Positions 32,360-40,267 of a stretch of DNA of 64,000 nucleotides are shown piece after piece. A program made the translations under genes and the position numbers. The stretch is from PALSA-600 sp963842335 (GTDB taxonomy: Bacteria > Actinomycetota > Thermoleophilia > Gaiellales > Gaiellaceae), in the NCBI GenBank assembly GCA_963842335.1, contig CAWJGF010000011.1:124001-188000 (forward strand). Direction: 5' to 3'. Below the pieces are notes generated by a model. That model worked only from the letters and a program-made list of their open reading frames with translations, searched no databases and had not been told where the DNA came from. Position 1 is the stretch's first letter; each line of letters starts with the position of its first letter.

Positions 32360-33132
32360 CACGCCTTCACCTCTTCCTTCTCCCACTGCTCGTAGCCGGA
32401 GACCTCGAGCTTCTGCGCCAGCTCAGCGCCGCCCTCCTCGACGATCCTGCCGTCGACGAAGACATGCACGAAGTCCGGCTTGATGTAGTTCAAAATCCGC
32501 TGGTAGTGCGTGATCACGAGCGCACCCATGTTCGGGCCGACCAGCTTCTGGACGCCCTCGGCGACGATCTTCAGCGCGTCGATGTCGAGACCCGAATCGG
32601 TCTCGTCGAGCACCGCGATCTTCGGCTGGAGCATCGCCATCTGCAGGATCTCGACCCGCTTCTTCTCGCCGCCCGAGAACCCGTCATTCAGGTAGCGCGA
32701 GGCGAGCTCGCGGCTGACCTTCAGGTGATCCATCTGCGCGAGGAACTCCTTGCGGAAGGCGGGAATCGGCATCGGGTCGTCGACGCCGCCGTTGCGCGCC
32801 TTGCGCACGGCGTTGATCGCCTGCCGGAGAAAGTTCGTGACGGTGACGCCCGCGATCGCGTGCGGATACTGGAACGCCAGGAAGAGCCCGGCCTGCGCGC
32901 GCTCATCGGCGCCGGCCTCGGTGATGTCCGCGCCGTCGAGCAGGATCTGCCCGTCGGTGATCACGTAGGCGGGGTGGCCGGCGATCGCGTACGCGAGCGT
33001 GGACTTACCTGAGCCGTTCGGCCCCATGATCGCGTGCACTTCGCCCGACGAGACCGCGAGATCGACGCCTTTCACGATCTCGGTGCCGTCCTCGAGCGCG
33101 ACGTGCAGGTTCTTGAGCTCCAGCGTCGCCAA
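32359..33132 (-). CDS. sufC: Fe-S assembly ATPase SufC
   Basis: A 257-aa ABC-type ATPase. TTG 33132 is preferred as start: it follows AAAGGAG with an 11-nt spacer, whereas the upstream GTG overlaps that ribosome-binding site. Walker A GPNGSGKST, Q-loop FLAFQYPHAIAGVTVTNFLR, signature GFSGGEKKRVEILQ, Walker B KIAVLDETDSGLDIDALK. This is the SufC set, with the Asp-Glu-Thr-Asp in place of the usual DEPT. It is the first gene of sufC-sufB-VOC-sufD. A 21-bp imperfect palindrome lies 25 bp upstream. Confidence 0.95.
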   Translation of the reverse strand: MATLELKNLHVALEDGTEIVKGVDLAVSSGEVHAIMGPNGSGKSTLAYAIAGHPAYVITDGQILLDGADITEAGADERAQAGLFLAFQYPHAIAGVTVTNFLRQAINAVRKARNGGVDDPMPIPAFRKEFLAQMDHLKVSRELASRYLNDGFSGGEKKRVEILQMAMLQPKIAVLDETDSGLDIDALKIVAEGVQKLVGPNMGALVITHYQRILNYIKPDFVHVFVDGRIVEEGGAELAQKLEVSGYEQWEKEEVKA

Positions 33133-33156
33133 CTGATCAACCACTCCTTTGTGACA

Positions 33157-33177
33157 GCTTCTTGCTAGCGAACAAGC
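33157..33177. promoter_or_regulatory. Candidate operator upstream of sufC (imperfect 21-bp palindrome)
   Basis: GCTTCTTGCTAGCGAACAAGC: the arms GCTTnTT and AAnAAGC are symmetric around a 7-bp centre. It is located where a repressor would block the suf operon and it is divergent from tatA. The known mycobacterial SufR site has a different pattern, so the regulator is unknown. Confidence 0.3.
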
Positions 33178-33367
33178 GGCTTCTCGCACAAGTTCGTGAT
33201 ACCCATCGTAGCCAAGCCCGCTTTCGGCACCGTAGCCCCAAGCAAGGGGCGGCGCAGGATACGAACAACCTTTCCCATCGTAGTCGCGCGAACCGCCGTG
33301 AGGACGCGGCATCGGAGCGGGGTCGGCTTTCCGGCCTTCCCGGCTGAAGATGCGTTCAATCCGCTGC

Positions 33368-33373
33368 TACGCT
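33368..33373 (+). promoter_or_regulatory. Candidate -10 hexamer TACGCT for tatA
   Basis: TACGCT with a 6-nt gap to ATG 33380. CTGAAG about 18 bp upstream may serve as a weak -35. Confidence 0.4.
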
Positions 33374-33379
33374 TGACCG

Positions 33380-33646
33380 ATGGGAAACGTCGGCGCACCG
33401 GAGATCATCCTTCTGCTGCTGCTCGCCCTCCTGCTCTTCGGGGCCAAGCGGCTACCGGAGATCGGGCGCTCGCTCGGGTCGGGCATGCGTGAGTTCAAGG
33501 ACTCGGTCAGCGGGATGACAAAGTCCGACGACGACGAGCCGCCGACGCACGTGCAGACACACGACGTCCATACGCACGAGCTCCCGGTGGCGACGCAGGA
33601 CACGCCTGCCCCCGCGCCGCCCCGCGAGAACGAAACCGTTCTCTAG
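33380..33646 (+). CDS. tatA: Twin-arginine translocase subunit TatA
   Basis: An 88-aa protein with the short N-terminal membrane helix (PEIILLLLLALLLFGAKRLP) and the hinge FGAKRLPEIGRSLGSGMREF. An amphipathic helix and an acidic, Pro-rich tail follow. This is the TatA/E layout. It is followed 9 nt later by tatC, together forming the folded-protein export system. The adjoining cytochrome c and oxidase genes include potential partners, but no Tat substrate is evident in the window. Confidence 0.95.
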   Translation: MGNVGAPEIILLLLLALLLFGAKRLPEIGRSLGSGMREFKDSVSGMTKSDDDEPPTHVQTHDVHTHELPVATQDTPAPAPPRENETVL

Positions 33647-33655
33647 GGAACGCCC

Positions 33656-34417
33656 GTGCTGCTGCCGCGCCGCCTGGACCACGGCGACGAGGCGACGCTC
33701 GTCGAGCATCTCGAAGAGCTCCGCCAGCGCATGTTCGTCTGCCTCGCTGCGCTGATCGCCGGCGCGATCATCGGCTTCATCTTCCACGAGCGGGTCATTC
33801 ACTGGCTGATCCTTGCCCTTCCGAGTGACCACCGGCAGCTCGTGACCCTGAGCCCGGGCGAGCCGTTCATGACGTCGATGTGGGTGAGCCTCTACGCGGG
33901 GTTCCTCTTCGCGCTGCCGGTGATCCTCTGGCAGCTCTGGGGGTTCTTCATCCCGGCGTTCGACCCCGGCCACGAACGGATGCTCAAGTACTTCGTGCTG
34001 CTCGCGACGTTGCTCCTCGTCGCCGGAGTGGCGTTCGGCTACTTCGTGGCACTGCCCAGCGCGACGAGCTTCCTGACGAACTACGACGACTCGATCTACA
34101 ACATCCAGATCCGCGCGAAGGACTATCTCTCGTTTGCGGTCAAGGTCCTGGTCGGCATGGCGATCGTGTTCGAGTTGCCGATTTTCGTCGTCGGCCTGAC
34201 CCGGCTCGGTGTGATCTCGACGACGACACTGCGCACGAAACGGCGGATCGGCTACTTCATCGTGGCCTGCGTGGCCGTCGCGCTTCCCGGCGTCGATCCG
34301 ATCACGACGATGTTCGAGGCGATCCCGCTCGCGATTCTCTACGAGATCTCCATCTGGCTCTCGGTCTTGCTCGACCGCCGCTCGGCGCGTGCCGGCGCCG
34401 CCGCGGCCGGCACGTGA
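33656..34417 (+). CDS. tatC: Twin-arginine translocase subunit TatC
   Basis: A 253-aa integral membrane protein with six predicted helices, starting at GTG 33656. Signatures: EATLVEHLEELRQRMFVCLA, LSPGEPFMTSMWVSLYAGFL, ALPVILWQLWGFFIPAFDPG, AIVFELPIFVVGLTRLGVIS and VALPGVDPITTMFEAIPLAI. TatC recognises the twin-arginine signal. Its stop overlaps the amidohydrolase start (GTGA), so the two are translationally linked. Confidence 0.95.
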   Translation: MLLPRRLDHGDEATLVEHLEELRQRMFVCLAALIAGAIIGFIFHERVIHWLILALPSDHRQLVTLSPGEPFMTSMWVSLYAGFLFALPVILWQLWGFFIPAFDPGHERMLKYFVLLATLLLVAGVAFGYFVALPSATSFLTNYDDSIYNIQIRAKDYLSFAVKVLVGMAIVFELPIFVVGLTRLGVISTTTLRTKRRIGYFIVACVAVALPGVDPITTMFEAIPLAILYEISIWLSVLLDRRSARAGAAAAGT

Positions 34418-35682
34418 CCGAACTGTCGGCCGACTGGGTCCTGCCGGTCGACGGGCCGCCGATCGAAGGCGGCCGCGTGCGCTTCGAGGACGGCCGGCTC
34501 GTCGAGGTCGGGCCTGGGCGCGCGCAGCGCCATTTCGCCGACGCCGTGATCGTTCCCGGCTTCGTGAACGCCCACTCCCATCTCGAGTACTCGGTCTATG
34601 CAGGCTTCGGTGACGGCTTCCCGTTCGGCCCGTGGATCGAGACCCACATGGAGCGCAAGGGCCGGCTCGGCCCGGAGGAGATGCTGGCAGTCGCGCGCCG
34701 CGGTGTCCTCGACTCGCTCGCCTCGGGCATCACGACGACAGCCGATTACTCGTTCTCGGGCGCTGCGGCAACGGCAGCCGCAGACGCCGGCCTTCGCGCG
34801 ATCGTCTACCTCGAGGTGTTCGGCGGCGACCCGGCCGCGGCGCAAGAGCGGTTTGACGGGATGCACGCGGCGATCGCCCCGAGCCCTCTGGTGCAGATCG
34901 GTGTCTCGCCCCACGCTCCCTATTCGGTCTCGCTCGAGGTCTATGCCTGGTGCCTGTCGCTCGGCATCCCCGTCGGCACCCATCTCGCGGAGAGCGCGAA
35001 CGAGAACGAGTGGCTCGAGCACGGCGCCGGGCCGCTGTCGGCGATCGCCCCGATCCTGCAGCCGCCGAGCGGCCTGCGCGCCGTTGCGACGCTCGAGCCG
35101 GTGCTCGGGCCGGATCTGCTGTGCGCGCATTGCGTCGAAGTCGACGCCGCCGAGATCGCGTTGCTCGCGGAGCGGCACGTGCCGGTCGCGCACTGCCCAC
35201 GGTCGAACGCGCTCCTCGGGTGCGGCATCGCCCCACTCGCCGGTTTGCGCGCGGCCGGGGTCGAGGTCGGCCTCGGAACCGATTCGCCGGCCTCGGCACC
35301 ATCCTTCGACGTCTTCGAGGAGATGCGGGCGGCGATCTACGCCGCGCGGGGCCGCGAGCAGCGGGCCGACGCCCTGCTCGCAGGCGAGGCGCTGGCCCTG
35401 GCAACACTCGACTCGGCCCGGGCGCTGCGACTGGACGCCGAGGTGGGTACCCTGACGCCCGGCAAGCGCGCCGACCTGGCGATCGTGTCGCTCGCAGGGA
35501 GCCCCTACCATCCGGTGGAGGACCCGGCAGTGGCAGTCGTCTTCGGCGGTTCGCCCGAACGAGTCGTCGAAACCATCGTCGACGGTCAGACCCGGTACAC
35601 GAGCGAGGAATCCAACAAGTGGCGAGAGGTACGCAGCACCGCAAGCGCCGCCCGACGGCAGATGCTCGCACCGCGGGCGTAG
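34414..35682 (+). CDS. Amidohydrolase family protein (deaminase-type)
   Basis: A 422-aa metal-dependent hydrolase from GTG 34414. The TIM-barrel metal motifs are complete: HSH in GFVNAHSHLEYSVY, His in SPHAPYSVSLEV, His in GTHLAESANENEWL, His in AHCVEVDAAEIAL and Asp in GLGTDSPASAPSFD. A small composite beta-domain flanks the barrel (VIVPGF, GKRADLAIVSLAG). Overall it resembles cytosine/guanine-type and aminofutalosine deaminases; the last would fit a futalosine menaquinone route, but nothing here proves it. It is encoded directly behind tatC and overlaps the next gene by 64 nt. Confidence 0.88.
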   Translation: MTELSADWVLPVDGPPIEGGRVRFEDGRLVEVGPGRAQRHFADAVIVPGFVNAHSHLEYSVYAGFGDGFPFGPWIETHMERKGRLGPEEMLAVARRGVLDSLASGITTTADYSFSGAAATAAADAGLRAIVYLEVFGGDPAAAQERFDGMHAAIAPSPLVQIGVSPHAPYSVSLEVYAWCLSLGIPVGTHLAESANENEWLEHGAGPLSAIAPILQPPSGLRAVATLEPVLGPDLLCAHCVEVDAAEIALLAERHVPVAHCPRSNALLGCGIAPLAGLRAAGVEVGLGTDSPASAPSFDVFEEMRAAIYAARGREQRADALLAGEALALATLDSARALRLDAEVGTLTPGKRADLAIVSLAGSPYHPVEDPAVAVVFGGSPERVVETIVDGQTRYTSEESNKWREVRSTASAARRQMLAPRA

Positions 35683-36512
35683 GCCCGCCGCGGAAGCACA
35701 AGCCGCCCGAGTGGCAGGAGCAGCTGTTCTTCCAGCGGCTGCGCAACCACGCGAAGTGGATGTTCGTGCTGCTCGCGTTCGCCTTCGCGATCGGATTCGT
35801 GTTCTTCGGAGTCGGCTCGGGGTCGACCGGAATCTCGGACATCCTTCAGAACGCGCTCAACTTCGGCTCGAGCAGCGGCACGTCGATCTCGGGCCTCCAG
35901 CACAAGACCGAGAAGCATCCGCAGGATGCGACCGCCTGGCGCGACCTCGCGACGGCGTACGAGCAGAAGCAGCGCGCGCAGGACGCGGTCATCGCGCTCG
36001 AGCGTTACAGCGCGTTGCGCCCGAAGGATCAGGGGGCGCTGGCCGAGCTCGCGTCGGAGTACGGAACGCTTGCCACGAACGCCTCGAACGACTACTCCAA
36101 CGCGCAGCTCGAGGCGGCCGGCCAGTCATCGCCCGGCGCCGCGTTCGCGCCGGCCGCGACGACGCCGCTCGGCAAGGCGTTCAACGACCCGGCCGCGCTG
36201 CAGGATCCGATCGCCACTGCGGTGCAGACTCTCGTCTCTGCGAAGCAGCAGGTGGCGCTCACGGCCTACGAGACCGCCCAGCGCAAGGCGGAGGCTGCGT
36301 ACAAGAAACTGAGCGCCCTGAATCCGAGCGACGCGACGACGCAGATCCAGCTCGGACAGGCCGCGCAGGCGGCGAACGACACGAAGGTGGCAATCGCTGC
36401 GTACCGGACGTTCCTCAGGCTCGCTCCGAGCGATCCGCTCGCCGCTCAGGTGAGGCGGGTGCTGAAGAGCCTCGTCGCCAGTGGCGGCGCCTCGACGACC
36501 ACGGGCGGTTAG
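35619..36512 (+). CDS. Single-pass membrane protein with TPR repeats
   Basis: About 297 aa from GTG 35619, overlapping the end of the amidohydrolase gene by 64 nt; later starts are scarce. A basic N-terminus (KRRPT, PPRKHKPPEWQEQ) precedes one membrane helix (WMFVLLAFAFAIGFVFFGVG). Two to three TPR units follow (HPQDATAWRDLATAYEQKQR, ALIAL-type pairs such as AVIALERYSALRPKDQGALA, and the C-terminal ATTQIQLGQAAQAANDTKVA). The TPR part is predicted outside. No enzyme motif is seen. It likely serves as a scaffold; the partner is unknown. Confidence 0.8.
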   Translation: MARGTQHRKRRPTADARTAGVGPPRKHKPPEWQEQLFFQRLRNHAKWMFVLLAFAFAIGFVFFGVGSGSTGISDILQNALNFGSSSGTSISGLQHKTEKHPQDATAWRDLATAYEQKQRAQDAVIALERYSALRPKDQGALAELASEYGTLATNASNDYSNAQLEAAGQSSPGAAFAPAATTPLGKAFNDPAALQDPIATAVQTLVSAKQQVALTAYETAQRKAEAAYKKLSALNPSDATTQIQLGQAAQAANDTKVAIAAYRTFLRLAPSDPLAAQVRRVLKSLVASGGASTTTGG

Positions 36513-36554
36513 ACTCACGCCGCGGTTCGCCGTTCAATCCGAGACAGGGGACAC

Positions 36555-36917
36555 ATGAACTTCGACATCAAGACCGAGCAGCTCTCCGAAGACACTTACG
36601 TGATCTCGCTCGCCGGAGAAGTCGACCTCTACACGGCCCCTGAGTTCAAGCAGCAGCTACTCGAGGTGATCGGCCAGGGGGGCAAGCAGGTGATCGTCGA
36701 CTTCTCGTCGACAACGTTCATCGATTCGACGACGCTGGGCGTGCTCGTGGGCGGTGTGAAGCGCCTCCGCACGAACGAGGGGCAGCTCTCGCTCGTGTGC
36801 AGCGACCGGAACATCACGAAGATCTTCGAGATCACCGGCCTCGACCGCGTCTTTGCGATCTATGAGACGCGTGACGAAGCGATCGCGAAGCTCGACGGCG
36901 TCTCCCAACCGTCGTAA
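36555..36917 (+). CDS. STAS-domain anti-sigma factor antagonist
   Basis: A 120-aa STAS protein with ATG 36555 and a clear ribosome binding site (AGGGGA). Features: VISLAGEVDLYTAPEFKQQL, GKQVIVDFSSTTFIDSTTLG (the Asp-Ser pair, with the Ser as the probable phosphorylation site) and VLVGGVKRLRTNEGQLSLVC. It is expected to bind an anti-sigma kinase when unphosphorylated and free a sigma factor. No partner kinase or sigma gene is adjacent, so the switch partner must be elsewhere. Confidence 0.93.
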   Translation: MNFDIKTEQLSEDTYVISLAGEVDLYTAPEFKQQLLEVIGQGGKQVIVDFSSTTFIDSTTLGVLVGGVKRLRTNEGQLSLVCSDRNITKIFEITGLDRVFAIYETRDEAIAKLDGVSQPS

Positions 36918-36923
36918 GCCCGG

Positions 36924-37610
36924 TTGCGCAGAGCTCTCGTCCCAACCGTCTGCCTGCTCGCCGTGCTGGCCGTGTCGGGCTGCGGCGCCGTCGGCCGCGA
37001 CACGACGGGTGATCCGAGCCACGGGAAGCAGCTCTTCTTGTCGGCCTCGAGCCCGTCGAACCCGACCTGTGGCTCTTGCCATACGCTCGCCAACGCGCGG
37101 TCACAGGGAACCGTGGGGCCCAATCTCGACGACGCTTTCGCATCCGACAAGGCACAGGGCTTCTCGGAGCAGACCATCGCTGACGTCATTCGCGGCCAAA
37201 TCGCCTACCCGGAGCAGCCGATGCCGGCGAATCTCTACCGCGGCCAGGACGCCAACGACGTGGCGAGCTACGTGGCGAAATGCGCGGCCGTGCCCGCCTG
37301 CGGGGTGACCGCGTCGAAGCCGCCGCCTGCAAGCACGACGACAACGCCGGCGACGGGCGGCGGCGGCACCGCTGCACCCGCGGGGAAACTGGTCTTCGCG
37401 AAGGCCGGCTGCGGCGGCTGCCACACGCTGAAAGATGCAGGCTCGAGCGGTAACGTCGGCCCGAATCTCGACCAGCTGAAGCCGTCGCAGGCGGCCGTCG
37501 CGAAGCAGGTCACGAACGGCGGCGGCGTCATGCCGGCCTTCAAGAACTCGCTGAGCCCCGCGCAGATCAACGCGGTCGCGGCCTACGTCTCGAGCGTCGC
37601 CGGCAAGTAG
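36924..37610 (+). CDS. Diheme c-type cytochrome lipoprotein
   Basis: A 228-aa protein from TTG 36924. It has a signal peptide with lipobox AVSGC (Cys20), so it should be lipid-anchored outside. Two heme c motifs are present, CGSCH and CGGCH, each followed by its own cytochrome c fold. Met ligands lie in PEQPMPANL and GGVMPAFKNS. The domains are joined by a Ser/Thr/Pro/Gly linker. It could deliver electrons to the caa3 oxidase encoded a few kb on, in which the CtaC subunit has its own fused cytochrome c. Confidence 0.92.
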   Translation: MRRALVPTVCLLAVLAVSGCGAVGRDTTGDPSHGKQLFLSASSPSNPTCGSCHTLANARSQGTVGPNLDDAFASDKAQGFSEQTIADVIRGQIAYPEQPMPANLYRGQDANDVASYVAKCAAVPACGVTASKPPPASTTTTPATGGGGTAAPAGKLVFAKAGCGGCHTLKDAGSSGNVGPNLDQLKPSQAAVAKQVTNGGGVMPAFKNSLSPAQINAVAAYVSSVAGK

Positions 37611-37632
37611 CCGCACGAGGCCGGCTGTAGCC

Positions 37633-38103
37633 CTACGGGAGCTTCTTGCCGAGCGCGATGTACGGCGGGTAGCCCGCACCGAAATCGATGTTCGCGAGCT
37701 CGGTCCAGTCGTTCTTCGCATAGAAGCCGCGGGCCTTGCGCGAGCCGAGCTGCGTCGAGAGGAGCGCCTGGTTGTGCGGTTGCCGCGTCAGCAACTGCGC
37801 GAGCAGGGTGCTGCCGAGCCCGCGGCGCTGCGATGACGGCCGAACGTGCAGCTCGACGATCTCGAAGTGAGGCGGGTCGAGCCACTCCACCCGCTGCGCA
37901 ACGGTGAGTGAGCGAGCCACGCACTCGGTCCACCACTGGCCGTAGGACCCCGTATATCCGTAGCCGAATGCCGCGACCTCGCCGTGCTCGCGCGTGACGA
38001 GGAAGATGAAGTCGTCGCGCGACGCGTGGAGCGGCAGACGCTCGCGCGCCCAGTCGTCCGAAAGGGCTCCGGCCCCGAGTGCGGCGCGATGCACCTCGCG
38101 CAA
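37633..38103 (-). CDS. GNAT-family N-acetyltransferase
   Basis: A 156-aa acetyltransferase from TTG 38103; the frame stays open about 30 nt upstream but has no better start. The acetyl-CoA motif is IVELHVRPSSQRRGLGSTLL (R/Q-x-x-G-x-G/A), followed by ALLSTQLGSRKARGFYAKND and a C-terminal strand. The substrate cannot be predicted. It is the last gene on the minus strand of the oxidase block and converges on the cytochrome c gene. Confidence 0.88.
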   Translation of the reverse strand: MREVHRAALGAGALSDDWARERLPLHASRDDFIFLVTREHGEVAAFGYGYTGSYGQWWTECVARSLTVAQRVEWLDPPHFEIVELHVRPSSQRRGLGSTLLAQLLTRQPHNQALLSTQLGSRKARGFYAKNDWTELANIDFGAGYPPYIALGKKLP

Positions 38104-38138
38104 CTCGGTCGCGAGGGGTAGTGGGTCGACTGCTTCGA

Positions 38139-38801
38139 CTATGGGCGCGGCTGGTCCGTCGCGTCGTGATCCGCGTCGAGGTCGACGACGACGTGTGTGA
38201 GCGGGACGTCGAACCTGGTGCGCGCCTTCTCGACGACGCCGCGTTCCAGCCAGTGCGACCGTCCGGCCGGATGGGTCGAGATGATCAGCTCATCGGGCCG
38301 GAACGTGCGCACCGCGTCCTCGAGCGCCTGGATCGGATCGCCGTCGCCGATCTCGCCCGACGCGTCGAGCCCGACACTGCGCATCGACGCCAGGCTCGCG
38401 TCGAGCCGCGATTGCGCCGCGTCCCGGGCGCCGTCCTCGTCCGAGGCCCAGTGACGGATCGGCGAGTTGAGCGCGGGGCAGACCACCAGCACCCGCGTGT
38501 GCTCGCCGCTCGAGCGGCCGCGGATCTCGTGGAGAAGCTCAGGCCCCCCGACCGTCTCGTTGGCGACGACGAGGATCCGGTGTTCGCCGACCGGGCTGGC
38601 GGCCGGCGCCTGCCGCACCGGTGGTTGCTCGCGCTCGCCCCGGCCGAAGATCCACCAGAGGATGAGGCCGGTGAGGACGACGAAGACCGCCACGCCGACC
38701 CAGGTGTTGATCAGGGCTCCGATCAGGATCAGGCCGAAGTAGCCGATCGTCAACCAGACCAGCCGAAACGCATCTGCCTCGCTCCGGAAGGGGTTGCGCA
38801 C
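38139..38801 (-). CDS. Membrane-anchored UspA-like protein of the oxidase locus (short form)
   Basis: About 220 aa from GTG 38801, 8 nt after the ctaE stop. Two membrane helices come first (FRLVWLTIGYFGLILIGALI and TWVGVAVFVVLTGLILWW). A Pro-rich linker leads to a universal-stress-protein-like domain: RILVVANETVGGPELLHEIR, RVLVVCPALNSPIRHWASDE, ALEDAVRTFRPDELIISTHP, HWLERGVVEKARTRFDVPLT. It is clearly related to the protein of 39430-40257. The domain resembles USP folds but lacks an obvious G-x2-G-x9-G(S/T) ATP loop. Co-transcription with cytochrome oxidase genes is unusual; the role is unknown. Confidence 0.8.
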   Translation of the reverse strand: MRNPFRSEADAFRLVWLTIGYFGLILIGALINTWVGVAVFVVLTGLILWWIFGRGEREQPPVRQAPAASPVGEHRILVVANETVGGPELLHEIRGRSSGEHTRVLVVCPALNSPIRHWASDEDGARDAAQSRLDASLASMRSVGLDASGEIGDGDPIQALEDAVRTFRPDELIISTHPAGRSHWLERGVVEKARTRFDVPLTHVVVDLDADHDATDQPRP

Positions 38802-38809
38802 GGGTCTGC

Positions 38810-39433
38810 TTAGAGGAGGTAGACGGTCACGTAGACGACGATCCACATCACGTCGACAAAGTGCCAGTAGATGCCGCCGAGTTCCACGCCCTGATGGTGC
38901 TCAGGGGAGAAATGCCCGCGGAAGGCCCTGATCGTCATCACGAGCAGGATCATCAGCCCGACGAAGACGTGCACACCGTGCAGGCCCGTCAGCCCGAAGA
39001 ACGTCGCGGCGAACGAGGTGTCGCTGGTGTTGAAGCCGATGCGGCTGTACTCGATCAGCTGGGTGATGAGGAATGTGAGGCCGAGCAGGAAGGTGAGCAC
39101 GAGGCCTGCCTGCAGCCCCGCCCGGTTGCCCTTCTTCACAGACGAATCGGCCCAGTGCATCGTGACGCTCGAGGTGACGAGAACGAGCGTGTTGAGCCCG
39201 GCGAGGAAGACCGGCCGGTGATACGGCTCAGGTGGCCAGACACCGTTGACGCCGTTGTTGACGACCCGGTCGAAGAAGTACACCGTGAAGAACGAGCCGA
39301 ACAGCATGATCTCCGACGCGATGAAGAGGAACATCCCGAGGAGCGGCGGGGACACGCGCGAGCTGTAGTGGATCGGCGGCGGCCCGTGGTGGTGCTCGAA
39401 GCCGCCGAGCTCGCCCTCGGCGTGCGCGCTCAT
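38810..39433 (-). CDS. ctaE: Cytochrome c oxidase subunit III (CtaE)
   Basis: A 207-aa polytopic protein starting at ATG 39433, with five predicted membrane helices. Family motifs: GMFLFIASEIMLFGSFFTVY, FFGLTGLHGVHVFVGLMILL and YWHFVDVMWIVVYVTVYLL. The ExxxHxxH-type residues of subunit III are in place. The stop of the second USP gene overlaps its start by 4 bp. It is part of ctaC-ctaD-USP-ctaE-USP. Confidence 0.95.
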   Translation of the reverse strand: MSAHAEGELGGFEHHHGPPPIHYSSRVSPPLLGMFLFIASEIMLFGSFFTVYFFDRVVNNGVNGVWPPEPYHRPVFLAGLNTLVLVTSSVTMHWADSSVKKGNRAGLQAGLVLTFLLGLTFLITQLIEYSRIGFNTSDTSFAATFFGLTGLHGVHVFVGLMILLVMTIRAFRGHFSPEHHQGVELGGIYWHFVDVMWIVVYVTVYLL

Positions 39434-40257
39434 CGCGCAGCCACCTGAGACTGCAGCGGTGAGACGACGTGGTCGACCGGCAGCCCGGTGTCCTTGCTCA
39501 AGCGCTGGACGAGATCGCGCCGCAACCAGCCGCTCCGCTCGCCGGGGAAGGTCGAGACGATGATCTCGTCGACCCGCTCGTCGTTGACCACCTGGCGCGC
39601 CGCGGTGTACGGGTCCGGGTGCACGACCTGACCGTGCGCGTCGATTCCCTCGCCACGGAGCTGGGTCAGCGCGAGCCGCAGGCGGCGATCGGCGTCGTCG
39701 TGCTCTTCCTCGTCGTCCTGCGGCGCCACGATCAGGAAGCTCGCAGGCCCCGCGGCGGCACGCTCGCGGATACGTCCCAGCAGCTCGTCGGAGAGCACCG
39801 TCTGGTTTGCGATCACGAGCACGTTCGTGCCGCTTTCGCCCTGCGCCCCTTCGACGACGACGTGCCGCACCGGGATCGGCGCGGCGACGCGCTCCACGTC
39901 GTTGACGACGTTGCGCCGCAACCAGCCCGACCGCTCGGCGCCGTGGGTCGAGACGATGATCTCGTCCACCGGCGGCTCGAGCTGCGCGAGAGCATCCCTG
40001 ACCGCCTGCACCGGTCCTGTCTCGACGACGAATCCCTGCGCGGCCACACTGCCGCTGCGTAGCGCCTTCAGCACGCGTTCGAGACGCCGTCCCGCCGCAG
40101 CCCGGCGGGTGTCCTCGTAGACGACATAGCCCTGCACCGGCTCGTTGACCGGGGCGATCACCGTCACGCGATCGTCGTCCCTCGCCTCGCCGCGCACGGC
40201 AGCGAGCAACGTCTCCGATGCCGCCGTCTCGTTGGCGATCACGAGGAAGTGGGTCAT
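39430..40257 (-). CDS. Tandem UspA-like two-domain protein of the oxidase locus
   Basis: A 275-aa protein starting at ATG 40257, 10 nt after the ctaD stop and overlapping ctaE by 4 bp. It consists of two similar halves. Each begins with a FLVIANETAAS/VLVIANQTVLS strand and ends in a VDEIIVST..GERSGWLRRDLV segment. That segment is diagnostic of this actinobacterial USP-like family. No membrane helix or canonical ATP loop is seen. The position between subunits I and III of the oxidase suggests a function in oxidase assembly or respiratory-stress sensing (inference). Confidence 0.8.
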   Translation of the reverse strand: MTHFLVIANETAASETLLAAVRGEARDDDRVTVIAPVNEPVQGYVVYEDTRRAAAGRRLERVLKALRSGSVAAQGFVVETGPVQAVRDALAQLEPPVDEIIVSTHGAERSGWLRRNVVNDVERVAAPIPVRHVVVEGAQGESGTNVLVIANQTVLSDELLGRIRERAAAGPASFLIVAPQDDEEEHDDADRRLRLALTQLRGEGIDAHGQVVHPDPYTAARQVVNDERVDEIIVSTFPGERSGWLRRDLVQRLSKDTGLPVDHVVSPLQSQVAAR

Positions 40258-40267
40258 CGGGCGCTCA

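Noticed and set aside
33133..33379. A small gene in the sufC-tatA intergenic gap
   Set aside because: Frames here lack starts with ribosome-binding sites or recognisable content; the gap is best explained as divergent promoter/operator DNA.
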